Origin: Lysinibacillus fusiformis
GTDB lineage: Bacteria > Bacillota > Bacilli > Bacillales_A > Planococcaceae
Direction: 5' to 3'
Length of the DNA stretch: 64,000 nucleotides
NCBI RefSeq assembly: GCF_016925635.1
Contig: NZ_CP070490.1
Span: 3,664,001 to 3,728,000, forward strand
The notes beneath the pieces are model-generated. The model was not told the origin of the DNA, made no database searches, and saw only the letters and a list, made by a program, of their open reading frames with translations. Within the stretch, counting starts at the first letter, position 1. Every line of letters begins with the position of its first letter. Below, piece after piece: positions 26,262-35,049 of the stretch. Position numbers and translations under genes: made by a program.

Positions 26262-27688
26262 TATTGCCCGCCTCCTTTTGTACGATGCTTCATCCAGTCT
26301 CTAAAGCTGTCTTTACTTGGTGCAGGAAAATCCCTTGCCTCAGTCCATGCTTTTAATGGGCCAGGGCCTTTAGAAATGGTATTGTCTTTAGTAAATGGAG
26401 ACATTGCAGGCGCAGCCATTTTTGTCGCCATTTTATAAAGGGTAGGGGAGGAAGCCCCAAAACCAAATGCCTTCATTAAAAGCTTTTCAGAAACAGGTGC
26501 CTTGCCTTCATTTTCAACAATGACTTGACGATGGCGATGAATGAGCTGATGTAAAGGAATTTTAACAGGACATGCATCTGTACAAGCACCGCACAATGTA
26601 GAAGCATAGGGCAGTTCTTTAAAATCATCATAGCCCCCCAAAAGTGGGGAGAGGACAACACCTACTGGACCTGAGTAAATAGAGCCGTACGTATGCCCAC
26701 CAACATGACGATAGACAGGACAAGCATTGACACAGGCAGCACAGCGAATGCATTGTAAAATAGGCTGGAACTCACTACCTAAAATAGCAGAGCGCCCATT
26801 ATCGACAATGACTAAATGGAATTCCTCTGGTCCATCCGTATCCTCTTCGTCCTTTACGCCTGTTAACGTTGTAATATAGCTCGTTAGCTTTTGACCAACC
26901 GCACTTCTTGTTAATAAACTAACAAGGACCTCCATTTCTTCAAAGGTAGGAACAATTCTTTCCATCCCCATAACCGTGATTTGTGTTTTTGGTAATGCTG
27001 TTACTAAATCAGCATTGCCTTCATTCGTGACGAGTGTAATCGAGCCACTTTCGGCAATAGCAAAGTTGCAGCCTGTAATCCCAATATCGGCCGTTAAATA
27101 TTCCTGCCGTAATTTTTCACGTACATAAAGGGCAAGCTCCTCTGGCTTTTCTGTTTGACTGTAGCCTTGTTTTTCTTTAAAAACATCTCGAATTTGCTCC
27201 TTATTTTTATGCAAGGCTGGCGCCACAATATGCGAAGGGGGCTCGTGATCTGCCACCTGCAAAATATACTCACCTAGGTCTGTCTCAATCACTTCACAAC
27301 CAAGTGCTTCTAAAGCCGTATTTAAGTTAATTTCTTCTGTCACCATTGATTTAGATTTCACAATTTTTGCCGCATTTTTCTTTCTAGCAGTGCTTTGAAT
27401 ATAGTCGGTTGCTTCCTGTGCAGTTTGCGCAAAGAACACATGCCCGCCTCGTTTGGCAACATTTTCACTTAATTGATAAAGGTAATAATCAAGATTAGCT
27501 AAAACATGCTTGCGGATTTCCTCTCCATGTGAGCGCCATTCTTCCCAATGTCCTAACTCCTCTGCTTGTTGAAGGCGACGTGTTTGAAAACGTTCTTGGG
27601 CACTCGAAACCGCACGACGCATAAACTGATTATCTAGCTCTTTTGTGACACGTTGTTGAAACCGATCATTACTTGTTTTCATGGCCAT
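26261..27688 (-). CDS. lutB: Lactate utilization iron-sulfur protein B
   Basis: A 475-residue iron-sulfur protein of LutABC. A LUD domain fills about 70-295. Two 4Fe-4S cysteine clusters follow: [19 protein letters not shown] at about 311-329 and [17 protein letters not shown] further on, then a C-terminal DUF3390-like tail. Length and order are normal. GAGGGGG lies before the ATG. It is 15 bp after lutA and overlaps lutC. Confidence 0.95.
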   Translation of the reverse strand: MAMKTSNDRFQQRVTKELDNQFMRRAVSSAQERFQTRRLQQAEELGHWEEWRSHGEEIRKHVLANLDYYLYQLSENVAKRGGHVFFAQTAQEATDYIQSTARKKNAAKIVKSKSMVTEEINLNTALEALGCEVIETDLGEYILQVADHEPPSHIVAPALHKNKEQIRDVFKEKQGYSQTEKPEELALYVREKLRQEYLTADIGITGCNFAIAESGSITLVTNEGNADLVTALPKTQITVMGMERIVPTFEEMEVLVSLLTRSAVGQKLTSYITTLTGVKDEEDTDGPEEFHLVIVDNGRSAILGSEFQPILQCIRCAACVNACPVYRHVGGHTYGSIYSGPVGVVLSPLLGGYDDFKELPYASTLCGACTDACPVKIPLHQLIHRHRQVIVENEGKAPVSEKLLMKAFGFGASSPTLYKMATKMAAPAMSPFTKDNTISKGPGPLKAWTEARDFPAPSKDSFRDWMKHRTKGGGQ

Positions 27689-27703
27689 GTTTATTTCCCC
27701 CTC

Positions 27704-28420
27704 TTATCGGCAATTTAATACTTCTGCAATATGCATCACTTTAATTGGCTTATCCTGACGTTGAATGCGACCACCGATATTCATTAAACAGCCAGCATCT
27801 GCGCCTATTAAAATATCAGCACCTGTTTCTTCTACATTGTGTACTTTTTCATTGACCATTTCTCCAGAAATATGGCCCATTTTGACTGAAAAAGTACCAC
27901 CAAATCCACAGCATCGATCCTTACCAGGGAGGTCCACATAGTGTAAGCCCTTGACGTTCTTTAATAATTGCAAGGGTGCCTCTGTCACACCTAGCAATCT
28001 GGTCATATGGCATGACGTATGGTAGGTAGCTTTGCCCTCTAAATGGGCACCCACATCTTCAATCTTTAATACGTTGACAATAAATTCTGTGAATTCATAG
28101 GTTTTAGCTGCTAATGCTTGCGCTTTTGGCTCCCATGTCGTGTCCCCTTTAAAAACTTCTGGATATTCCTTCAGCATATAAGCGCAGGAGCCAGAAGGGG
28201 AGACGACGTATTCAGCATGCTCAAAGGCTAAGATCATTTTTTTCATCGCATTTTTCGAGTCCTTGACATAGCCACTATTGTAAGCAGGCTGCCCACAGCA
28301 AATTTGATCCTCTGGAAAATCGATGTCACAGCCAAGTCTTTCTAATACTTCAACAACGGCCTTTCCTACATCCCCCTGAAACATATCCACTAAGCAAGTG
28401 GCAAATAGTGTGACTTTCAT
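27704..28420 (-). CDS. lutA: Lactate utilization protein A (CCG-motif oxidoreductase)
   Basis: A 238-residue protein with two CCG domains ([14 protein letters not shown] and [15 protein letters not shown]), which bind iron-sulfur or heme-like redox centres, similar to the GlcF C-terminal part. It is the first gene of lutABC. The ATG at 28420 is used because AAGGAG lies eight bases upstream; the longer frame to 28480 would cover the operator. A LutR-type palindrome at 28449-28461 precedes it. Confidence 0.93.
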   Translation of the reverse strand: MKVTLFATCLVDMFQGDVGKAVVEVLERLGCDIDFPEDQICCGQPAYNSGYVKDSKNAMKKMILAFEHAEYVVSPSGSCAYMLKEYPEVFKGDTTWEPKAQALAAKTYEFTEFIVNVLKIEDVGAHLEGKATYHTSCHMTRLLGVTEAPLQLLKNVKGLHYVDLPGKDRCCGFGGTFSVKMGHISGEMVNEKVHNVEETGADILIGADAGCLMNIGGRIQRQDKPIKVMHIAEVLNCR

Positions 28421-28448
28421 ATGCATCGCTCCTTTTCTAAAACAACTG

Positions 28449-28461
28449 GTCATCTGATGAC
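28449..28461. promoter_or_regulatory. LutR operator upstream of lutA
   Basis: GTCATCTGATGAC is a perfect palindrome about 30 bp before lutA. A near copy stands upstream of lutR at 29440-29452. GntR/FadR-type regulators bind such sites; assignment to LutR is inferred. Confidence 0.8.
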
Positions 28462-28529
28462 TTATCGATAACTTAATCATACAATAAATTATAACGAGAT
28501 AAAACCATTTTTAATGAATTTTCAGAAAA

Positions 28530-28562
28530 GAAAAAACTACCTAGAGGGTACTAGGTAATTTT
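28530..28562 (-). terminator. Terminator after lutR
   Basis: On the minus strand ACCTAG and CTAGGT pair around TACCCT, followed by AGTTTTTT, right after the lutR stop. Confidence 0.7.
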
Positions 28563-29292
28563 AGTGTGAATTGGATTCAGTCGTTTCGAAATATTGTAAT
28601 AGCACTTTTTCAACATTGCTTAAATGTGATGCCATTGCGTGTTTGGCTAGCTCTTCATTTTGTTGTTTAATCGCGAGGAATATCTGCATATGTTCGTCAT
28701 ATAATTGTTCACTCGTTGTTTTTTGGGAGTACAACCAAATTCGTCGCGTTTCTTTCATCGTTTCAATCATTAATCCCGAAATTTGATCTAAAAGGGTAGC
28801 GAGTAGGGGATTTTGAGAGGCATTGGAAATAGCTGCATGAAATTGATAATCTACTTTTTCACCAAGCTCACCATCCCCATGGGCCTGCTTCATATCCTCT
28901 AAAATTTGTAGCATTGCCTGAATATCCTGATCTGTACGATGGAGCGCTGCACGTCCTGCTGCGCCTACTTCAATAATTTTACGCACTTCTAATAATTGAG
29001 CAATATCCTGTCTATTCGTTAACATAGCTGTGGATAAAGGAAAATCAAGCTGATTGGCTGGCACACTTTTGACAAATGTTCCAGAGCCTTGTTTGATTTC
29101 AATCAATCCCATCGCTTTTAAAGCAGATAATGCCTCCCGTACAGCGGATCGACTCACTTGTAATTGTTCAGCAAGCTGCTCAACTGAGTCAAGCCTATCA
29201 CCTGGCTTGAGGACACCAGCTCGTATTTTTTCATGCAGGATTTCGGATACTTCTTCATAAATTTTTTTTGGTTTAATCTTTCTTAATTTCAA
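28561..29292 (-). CDS. lutR: FadR-type GntR regulator of lactate utilization
   Basis: A 243-residue GntR-family repressor: winged HTH at about 12-75 (VEQLAEQLQVSRSAVREALS, then GLIEIKQGSGTFV) and an FCD ligand domain at about 95-230. It lies just upstream of lutABC on the same strand but is separated by a terminator and its own region. In B. subtilis LutR represses lutABC and responds to lactate; two matching palindromes here support that. Confidence 0.92.
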   Translation of the reverse strand: MKLRKIKPKKIYEEVSEILHEKIRAGVLKPGDRLDSVEQLAEQLQVSRSAVREALSALKAMGLIEIKQGSGTFVKSVPANQLDFPLSTAMLTNRQDIAQLLEVRKIIEVGAAGRAALHRTDQDIQAMLQILEDMKQAHGDGELGEKVDYQFHAAISNASQNPLLATLLDQISGLMIETMKETRRIWLYSQKTTSEQLYDEHMQIFLAIKQQNEELAKHAMASHLSNVEKVLLQYFETTESNSH

Positions 29293-29439
29293 GGGCTACA
29301 CCTCTTTTTCTCGCTCATTTCCTATCATTATACATGAAAATAAGTCATTTACTCATGGTTGAACATGAACACTTTGTGTAGAGTAGAGGACTGTCGAAAT
29401 TTAGGGAAAATATAATGCATCACATAAGCCTATAATAAG

Positions 29440-29452
29440 GTCGTCAGATGAC
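29440..29452. promoter_or_regulatory. Second LutR-type operator
   Basis: GTCGTCAGATGAC differs by one base from a perfect palindrome and shares its arms with 28449-28461. It lies just after a TATAAT (29431-29436, plus strand), about 150 bp upstream of lutR and before the decayed frame at 29509, so it may once have controlled a rightward gene. Confidence 0.65.
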
Positions 29453-29508
29453 ATGATATTCAGATAGATTTGCTGATGAATGAAAAAATAAATAGTTTCT
29501 TACTATAA

Positions 29509-29679
29509 CATGGACGTGATAGTGTATTTGAAATATTGAAGCTTCTTTCAACATTAACGACAAGCAATCGACAATGTCAAGAAAAAGCTAGAAAAATTAG
29601 CTATACTCTCTTTGAAAAGGGGGAAGATTGGCGGATTTTGTTGACAGAAAATCAACAGGAGCGCATAATGCAGAAGTAG
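29509..29679 (+). pseudogene. Gene remnant, C-terminal end only
   Basis: An open frame of 56 codons with no usable ATG or ribosome site reads SVFEILKLLSTLTTSNRQCQ and ends EDWRILLTENQQERIMQK. Its stop lies in a hairpin (AGAAGTAGC/GCTACTTCT, 29672-29694). The composition looks like a true protein C-terminus. An ATG in another frame at 29510 meets a stop after nine codons. Probably the tail of a gene once expressed from the promoter and LutR-type site at about 29430-29450. The rest of 29293-29801 shows nothing else. Confidence 0.4.
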
Positions 29680-29801
29680 CTTGATGCTACTTCTCAAAAA
29701 TCTCATCATTTTGCCATGAAACGTTCACAAACTAGAAGGGCGCTTTTTATTTTGTTTTTTGGTACGATGGATGCAGTAACTGTAAGGAGCGATTAAAAAA
29801 T

Positions 29802-30512
29802 ATGGGATCTGATATTAACGTATTTTTAGCTTTTGGTGCAGGGTTCTTAAGTTTTATTTCACCATGTACTCTCCCACTGTATCCAGCATTTTTATCGTAC
29901 ATAACGGGTATGACATTAGATGAGCTAAAATCAGAAAAAGGTATGCTACAAAAACGTGCCATTTTCCACACACTATTCTTTTTACTAGGGTTTTCCATTA
30001 TCTTTATCATTATTGGACTAAGTGCTTCATTTGCAGCAGAATTCTTCCTCAATTATCAAACATTATTACGACAGGTTGGAGCGATCTTAATCGTCGTATT
30101 CGGTTTAATGATTGTAGGGTTATTGCAAATAGACTTCTTAATGAAGGATCGAAAGTTCCAATTTAAAAATAGACCATCTGGCTATTTTGGGTCCGTCTTA
30201 ATTGGTATTGCCTTTGCGGCAGGCTGGACACCATGTACAGGACCAATCCTTGCATCGATTATTATGCTAGCAAGTACAAATCCAGGTGCGGGCTTTAGCT
30301 ATATGTTTGCGTATTATTTAGGGTTCGCAATTCCATTCTTCGTGTTATCTTTCTTTATTTCACGCATGACATGGATTCGTACACACAGCCAGAAAATTGT
30401 AAAAATCGGCGGGTACATCATGATTGCCGTTGGGATTTTATTATTCTTTGATGGCTTAACGTATATTACACGCGTTTTACAACCTATTTTCGGTGGATTT
30501 ACAGGCTTTTAA
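29802..30512 (+). CDS. ccdA: Cytochrome c biogenesis thiol transporter CcdA
   Basis: A 236-residue membrane protein with six segments, passing reducing power outward for cytochrome c maturation and endospore formation. The two redox cysteines sit in SPCTLPLYPAF (Cys22) and GWTPCTGP (Cys145). AAGGAGCGATTAAAAA precedes the ATG. It starts a ccdA-yneI-yneJ operon, as in B. subtilis. Confidence 0.95.
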   Translation: MGSDINVFLAFGAGFLSFISPCTLPLYPAFLSYITGMTLDELKSEKGMLQKRAIFHTLFFLLGFSIIFIIIGLSASFAAEFFLNYQTLLRQVGAILIVVFGLMIVGLLQIDFLMKDRKFQFKNRPSGYFGSVLIGIAFAAGWTPCTGPILASIIMLASTNPGAGFSYMFAYYLGFAIPFFVLSFFISRMTWIRTHSQKIVKIGGYIMIAVGILLFFDGLTYITRVLQPIFGGFTGF

Positions 30513-30564
30513 TTTGTTAAACTAAAGAGGCATACCGAACTTTAACGTGGAGGGAGATGAACAT

Positions 30565-30933
30565 GTGCCTACAGTTTTAGTAGTGGATGATACGCTTTTT
30601 ATGCGTGTTGCAATCAGTAATATGTTTACAGAATGGGGCTATGAAGTAGTCGGTAAGGCAGTAAATGGTAAGGAAGCTGTGGCGATGTATCGTGAGTTAC
30701 AACCAGACTTAGTGACAATGGATGTAACGATGCCCGTTATGACAGGTATTGCAGCCGTAAAAAAAATTGTCCCAGAATTTCCAGATGCAAAAATCATTAT
30801 GGTAACAGCATTAGGGCAGCAAAAATTAATCGTCGAGGCGATTGAGAGTGGGGCAAAGGATTTTATCACAAAGCCTTTTGAACCAGAGAGATTGAAGGCT
30901 GTAGCTGATCAATTACTTGGACAAAATTGTTAA
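30565..30933 (+). CDS. CheY-like response regulator (YneI/CcdB type)
   Basis: A 122-residue single-domain receiver. The acidic pocket is in VVDDT, the phosphorylated Asp in LVTMDVTMPVM (about residue 53), and the conserved Thr and Lys in MVTAL and FITKPF. No output domain. The GTG at 30565 follows AGGGAG eight bases upstream. It lies between ccdA and yneJ as in B. subtilis, where yneI (ccdB) is not essential for cytochrome c. No partner kinase is encoded here. Confidence 0.9.
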   Translation: MPTVLVVDDTLFMRVAISNMFTEWGYEVVGKAVNGKEAVAMYRELQPDLVTMDVTMPVMTGIAAVKKIVPEFPDAKIIMVTALGQQKLIVEAIESGAKDFITKPFEPERLKAVADQLLGQNC

Positions 30934-30959
30934 TTAGACATTAGAGGAGGATTTTTTTT

Positions 30960-31454
30960 ATGTTAAGCAGTATCCCTTCTCACTATTATGTTATAGGGTC
31001 GACCATTATGGCCATTCTTATGGGGAGCTTTGTAATGGTCATACGAATGAGAGCTTCCAAAATGCCGACAAATGAGAAGAAAATTATTATTCCACCAATA
31101 GCGATGTCTTCCGGTGCACTGATGTTTTTATTTGAACAATTCCGTGTGCCACCGATGCAAATTTTAGAGGCAACCGCGGTAGGAATGGTGTTCTCGATAA
31201 TATTAATTGCCACTTCGAAATTTGAAGTAAGGGGTCGAGATATTTATTTAAAACGATCAAAAGCATTCGCATTTATATTAATCGGTTTGTTAATTTTCCG
31301 AGTGGTGGCGAAAATGATTTTAAGTAGCTCCATCGATGTCGGTGAATTAGCAGGTATGTTCTGGATATTAGCCTTTGCCATGTTAGTACCTTGGCGTATC
31401 GCGATGCTCATCCAGTTTAAAAAAGTCAAAAAAACAATCCCAAAACTACACTAG
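30960..31454 (+). CDS. ccdC: CcdC (YneJ) membrane protein
   Basis: A 164-residue protein of the CcdC/DUF1453 family with about five membrane segments. IIIPPIAMSSGALMFLFEQF is the recognisable part. Its exact role in cytochrome c biogenesis is unclear. GAGGAGG precedes the ATG. It closes the ccd operon; the next native gene (yneK) is on the opposite strand beyond a repeat array and an insertion sequence. Confidence 0.9.
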   Translation: MLSSIPSHYYVIGSTIMAILMGSFVMVIRMRASKMPTNEKKIIIPPIAMSSGALMFLFEQFRVPPMQILEATAVGMVFSIILIATSKFEVRGRDIYLKRSKAFAFILIGLLIFRVVAKMILSSSIDVGELAGMFWILAFAMLVPWRIAMLIQFKKVKKTIPKLH

Positions 31455-31479
31455 TGCTGAAGCTAGTGTAGTTTTTTTG
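31443..31479 (+). terminator. Terminator of the ccd operon
   Basis: ACTACACTAG pairs with CTAGTGTAGT around TGCTGAAG, followed by seven T residues. Confidence 0.9.
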
Positions 31480-31510
31480 TGCTTCAATCAGATAAAACTA
31501 GTAAAGAGAA

Positions 31511-31796
31511 GGATAGAGTAGCAAAGCGTGGATAGAAATCCAAATGTGGAGGATAAAACTAGCAAATTGGAGGATAGCATCATAAAAGTAGCGGATAGAG
31601 CAGCAAAGCGTGGGTAGGAGTCCAAATGTGGAGGATAAAACTAGCGAAGTGGAGGATAGCATCATAAAAGTAGCGGATAGAGCAGCAAAGCGTGGGTAGG
31701 AGTCCAAATGTGGAGGATAAAACTAGCGAAGTGAAGGATAACATCATAAAAGTAGCGGATAGAACCTCAGAAGTGAAGGATAGAAAAGTAAAGTGT
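31511..31796. repeat. GGATAG tandem array 2, left part
   Basis: Fourteen units begin GGATAG, GGATAA or GGGTAG, with lengths 19, 21, 21, 21 repeating (82-bp cycle), the same register as array 1. Examples: GGATAGCATCATAAAAGTAG(C) and GGATAGAGCAGCAAAGCGT. The last eight bases, TAAAGTGT (31789-31796), are duplicated beyond the insertion sequence. Confidence 0.95.
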
Positions 31797-33314
31797 AGTC
31801 AAGTCCTAATTATTGTGTAAAATTCTATACAGAAGTTTTCAACCTAGCGTTTATTCATAGCTCTTGATTGGTGTAGCCAAATTTTGTTTATCCATTTAAC
31901 AACACTACCATTTTTTTGCCCGTAACTTCCATGGGTTTATATCTCCACAGGCAGTAAAGGCTGTCAAAGGCTCTTTTCACTTTGATAGCCTTTACTGCTT
32001 GTGGAATACTCCATGAATGGAAGATACGTTGAAAAATACTTGTTCTATTTGGTTAAACCTTTTTTCTTTGAGTAAATCGTTTCTTGATACTGCATTAAAA
32101 TAGCACCTACCAATCGAAAGGCAGACTGCGTATTTGGAAAGATTCGTATGACCTTTTCTCTTCTACGCACTTCTTGATTTAATCGTTCAAGTGAATTTGT
32201 ACTTCGAATATGACAGCGTATATCTGCTGGATAATTCATGTATTGGATGGTATCTTCGAAACCTTCATCTAAGATAGTAAGAGCTTTTTCGTACTTTGGA
32301 TTATTTCCAAATTGGTCCATTAATTCATCCTTAAACTTTCGAATATCTTCAAGGGTTACGGCTTCAAAAATGCGCTTCATCATCATTCGGATATCGACGG
32401 AGTCTTTTTTAGGAAGCTTCTCGATAATATTTCGTTTAAAATGCACATTACATCTTTGCCAAGCAGTGCCGATAAATTCACGCTGTATCGCTTTTTGAAG
32501 CCCTTGATGAGCATCTGAAATCACTAGTTGAGGTGATTGAAGTCCACGTGATTTGAGTTGTTTAAAAAAAGAGCTCCAACTATCAAAACTTTCAACATGA
32601 TCCACACTTAAACCGATAATTTCGCGTTTATTTTCTTCCGTAATGGCCGTAGCGATATAAACAGCTTTTGATACGACACGTTGATGTTCACGTACTTTTA
32701 TGTACATGGCATCTACAAAAACAAAAGGATAATACATGGTGTTTAATGGACGATTTGCCCATTCGTTCACGATCGGATCCAGTTTCTGTGTGAGTGAAGA
32801 AACAAAAGATTTAGAAACGGATTCGCCGCAAAGTTGTTCTACAATATGTGTGACTTTTCGTGTAGAGACGCCATTAATAACCATCTCCAGCATAGAAAGA
32901 ACAAATGCCTGATCACAACGTGCATACTTGTCAAAAACAGTAGGAGAAAATTCACCATGACGCGTTCTAGGAACTTTTAGTTTTATCTTACCAATACTCA
33001 TAGTCAGTTCACGTTCATAGTACCCATTACGGTAATCACGACGCTCATTAGAACGTTCATAGGCAGATGCATGAAGGAAGGCATCTCTTTCTTTTTCCAT
33101 AAATTCATTTAAGACTAAAATAATAGCTGACTTTACAACAGCATCAATAGTGGAATTCATAACGGAATCTTTTAAAAGATCCATGTCTAGGTTAAACTGT
33201 AACTGGGTCATTTTTAATCTACCTCTCTTAAAATGTGTTCGTGGTTGAAAACATTCTAACCAAGAGGAGAGAAAATGACCCCTTTTCTTTTTACACAATT
33301 ATATGGACTTAATC
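31797..33314 (-). mobile_element. IS256-family insertion sequence with 8-bp target duplication
   Basis: The element is 1518 bp and carries one transposase gene on the minus strand. The ends are imperfect 26-bp inverted repeats sharing AAGTCC and ATTGTGTAAAA. TAAAGTGT is repeated directly at 31789-31796 and 33315-33322. A long internal inverted repeat (about 31950-32006, GCAGTAAAGGCT/AGCCTTTACTGC) lies between the transposase and the left end. It is inserted inside the GGATAG array. Confidence 0.93.
32045..33211 (-). CDS. IS256-family (mutator-type) transposase
   Basis: A 388-residue DDE transposase. The family signature region is seen: YPFVFVDAMYIKVREHQRVV (first Asp), LVISDAHQGLQKAI (second Asp), WQRCNVHFKRNI and, near the end, TNSLERLNQEVRRREKVIRI (catalytic Glu in SLERLN). 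The ATG at 33211 follows GAGAGGTAG. No stop or frameshift interrupts it, so it may be active. Confidence 0.95.
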   Translation of the reverse strand: MTQLQFNLDMDLLKDSVMNSTIDAVVKSAIILVLNEFMEKERDAFLHASAYERSNERRDYRNGYYERELTMSIGKIKLKVPRTRHGEFSPTVFDKYARCDQAFVLSMLEMVINGVSTRKVTHIVEQLCGESVSKSFVSSLTQKLDPIVNEWANRPLNTMYYPFVFVDAMYIKVREHQRVVSKAVYIATAITEENKREIIGLSVDHVESFDSWSSFFKQLKSRGLQSPQLVISDAHQGLQKAIQREFIGTAWQRCNVHFKRNIIEKLPKKDSVDIRMMMKRIFEAVTLEDIRKFKDELMDQFGNNPKYEKALTILDEGFEDTIQYMNYPADIRCHIRSTNSLERLNQEVRRREKVIRIFPNTQSAFRLVGAILMQYQETIYSKKKGLTK

Positions 33315-33707
33315 TAAAGTGTGGATAGAAATTCAAATGTAGAGGATAAAACTAGCAAAGTGGAGGATAACATCTAAAAAGTAGCGGATAGAACCTCAGA
33401 AGTGGAGGATAGAAAAGTGAAATATGGATAGAAATTTAAATTTAAAGGATAAAACTAGTAAAGTGGAGGATAGCATCATAAAAGTAGCGGATAGAACAAC
33501 AAAGCGTGGATAGAAGTTCAAATGTAGAGGATAAAACTAGCAAAGTGGAGGATAGCATATAAAAAGTAGCGGATAGAACCTCAAATGTAGAGGATAGAGC
33601 AGCACAGCGTGGATAGAAATCCAAATGTAGAGGATAAACTTAGCAAAAATAAAGGATAGCATCTCAAAAACACTGGTTATAACGCCCAACAACGATCGAT
33701 AGCATTC
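33315..33707. repeat. GGATAG tandem array 2, right part
   Basis: About 17 further units continue the array beyond the insertion sequence with the same 21-bp and 19-bp spacing. Removing the element and one target copy restores a 19-bp unit ending AAAGTGT followed by GGATAG. The last units near 33660-33707 are degenerate. The array ends just before the yneK terminator. Confidence 0.93.
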
Positions 33708-33720
33708 CGAAGCTACGTAA

Positions 33721-33750
33721 AAACGCTGCACAAACCTTTGTGCAGCGTGT
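33721..33750 (-). terminator. Terminator after the yneK-like gene
   Basis: On the minus strand CGCTGCACAAA pairs with TTTGTGCAGCG around GG, followed by TTTTT. Confidence 0.85.
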
Positions 33751-33752
33751 AC

Positions 33753-34190
33753 TTATTCGAATAAATGCTCATAGGGGGAGATGTCAATTTGCATTTGCTC
33801 TAATTTTTTGCGTAAAAATTTGTGGTCGCGTTTTGGTGTTGCTTGGATATAGCCGCGAATAATGAGGTCATTGTTAATGGCTGCTGCTTTTTCCTCTAAT
33901 GCAAGCTCGCCAATTTTTCCTGCTATTTTTTCCTTAGCCACTTGTCTAAAAAGCTCTGGGACAGGGCTTACGAGTTCATAGAGTAAATCTTTTTCAGCTT
34001 GTCCCCACAAGTGAACGGTTTTATCTAAATAATATTCTTGCCAATCTAAATCTGATTTTCCATCCTGCTTTGGGAGTGCCTTAAGGAATTTGCGGAACAT
34101 GAAGAATCCGCCAATAGCCATCAATGAAATGAGGACGACAACCCAAAATAAAATAAACCATAAAAACCAACCTTGTAACAAATCGTTCAC
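33753..34190 (-). CDS. yneK: DUF2621 protein (YneK-like)
   Basis: A 145-residue protein with one N-terminal membrane segment (about 8-32) and a helical cytoplasmic domain (LDWQEYYLDKTVHLWGQAEK and the end PYEHLF). It matches YneK of B. subtilis, which lies after yneJ there too. Function unknown. The GTG at 34190 has AAGG seven bases upstream. It converges on the ccd operon across array 2. Confidence 0.83.
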   Translation of the reverse strand: MNDLLQGWFLWFILFWVVVLISLMAIGGFFMFRKFLKALPKQDGKSDLDWQEYYLDKTVHLWGQAEKDLLYELVSPVPELFRQVAKEKIAGKIGELALEEKAAAINNDLIIRGYIQATPKRDHKFLRKKLEQMQIDISPYEHLFE

Positions 34191-34302
34191 CTCTTTGCCT
34201 TCTCTCACTCTATTATAAAAGCTTCCGAAAAAAAATTCATCCTTAATGTCCCTTTTTTAGCAATTCGCCATTATATAGTGTGCAGAAGGGAGGTGATGCT
34301 TG

Positions 34303-34518
34303 ATGGCTAACGTTAACTTTGTAAATGCTACACTGCGTCTCAAGTATGTGGATGGCTATGATGAGAACAATGAGCCTACGTTCACAACGAAATCGTATCG
34401 AAATGTGAACAACACACATAGCGCGGACGATTTGCTAGCTGTTGCTCATGCCATTGCTAGTCTTTCATCACAGTCACTGGCTGGCATTGCGAAACAGGAA
34501 ACACACGATTTATCTTAA
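34303..34518 (+). CDS. DUF1659 protein
   Basis: A 71-residue soluble protein of the DUF1659 family. GGGAGGTGATG precedes the ATG at 34303. It is the first of three small genes (DUF1659, DUF2922, YvrJ) that recur together in Firmicutes. No molecular role is known to me. Confidence 0.85.
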   Translation: MANVNFVNATLRLKYVDGYDENNEPTFTTKSYRNVNNTHSADDLLAVAHAIASLSSQSLAGIAKQETHDLS

Positions 34519-34532
34519 GGAGGGATTACAGA

Positions 34533-34757
34533 ATGACACAAGTTCTAGAGTTACAATTTGCAACAACTGATGGGAAAACGACAACCCTTTCGATTGATGC
34601 ACCCAAGCCGAATATCACAGTGACTGAAATTCAGCAGGCAATGGCAACAATCATGGCTAAAAATGTTTTTACTGGGCAAGGTGCTGCTCTGTCAGCCATC
34701 AAGGGAGCCCGTATTGTAGATCGTCAAGTAACAGAATTTGAAGTAGCAACAGAATAA
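34533..34757 (+). CDS. DUF2922 protein
   Basis: A 74-residue soluble protein of DUF2922 (VLELQFATTDGKTTTLSIDA is typical). AAGGAGGGATTACAGA precedes the ATG. It is 14 bp after the DUF1659 gene and followed by a hairpin before yvrJ. Function unknown. Confidence 0.87.
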   Translation: MTQVLELQFATTDGKTTTLSIDAPKPNITVTEIQQAMATIMAKNVFTGQGAALSAIKGARIVDRQVTEFEVATE

Positions 34758-34761
34758 TTCA

Positions 34762-34800
34762 AAAATGGTCTTTGCAATGAGCAGTGCAAAGACCATTTTT
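34762..34800 (+). terminator. Terminator between DUF2922 and yvrJ genes
   Basis: AAAATGGTCTTTGCA pairs with TGCAAAGACCATTTTT around an eight-base loop. It may allow partial readthrough into the yvrJ-like gene. Confidence 0.85.
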
Positions 34801-34822
34801 AGCGTAAGAGAGGAGGAGACGA

Positions 34823-34945
34823 ATGGAACAGTGGTTGAACATGATATCCGATATCGGTTTTCCGATTTTGGTGTCATTTTATTTATTGCACCGCGTCGAA
34901 GTAAAGCTTGATGCGATTCATGCTGCACTCGTTTCATTAAAATGA
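34823..34945 (+). CDS. YvrJ-family small membrane protein
   Basis: A 40-residue protein, MEQWLNMISDIGFPILVSFY at the start, with one hydrophobic segment (about 6-22) and a helical tail VEVKLDAI. This is the YvrJ family pattern. GAGGAGGAGACGA precedes the ATG. It is just after the DUF2922 terminator on the same strand. Function unknown. Confidence 0.85.
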   Translation: MEQWLNMISDIGFPILVSFYLLHRVEVKLDAIHAALVSLK

Positions 34946-35049
34946 AATGGATTTCACAAAGATGTACGAAAGCTGTCACTTAGAAGTTCTTGTCAACGCT
35001 TACAACCTACGTTAGGATGGGGATAGTGTAGGTTAGGGAGAGTGTTGAC

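Noticed and set aside
31498..33731. Short minus-strand frames of 60-69 codons in array 2
   Set aside because: Same repeat artefact as array 1.
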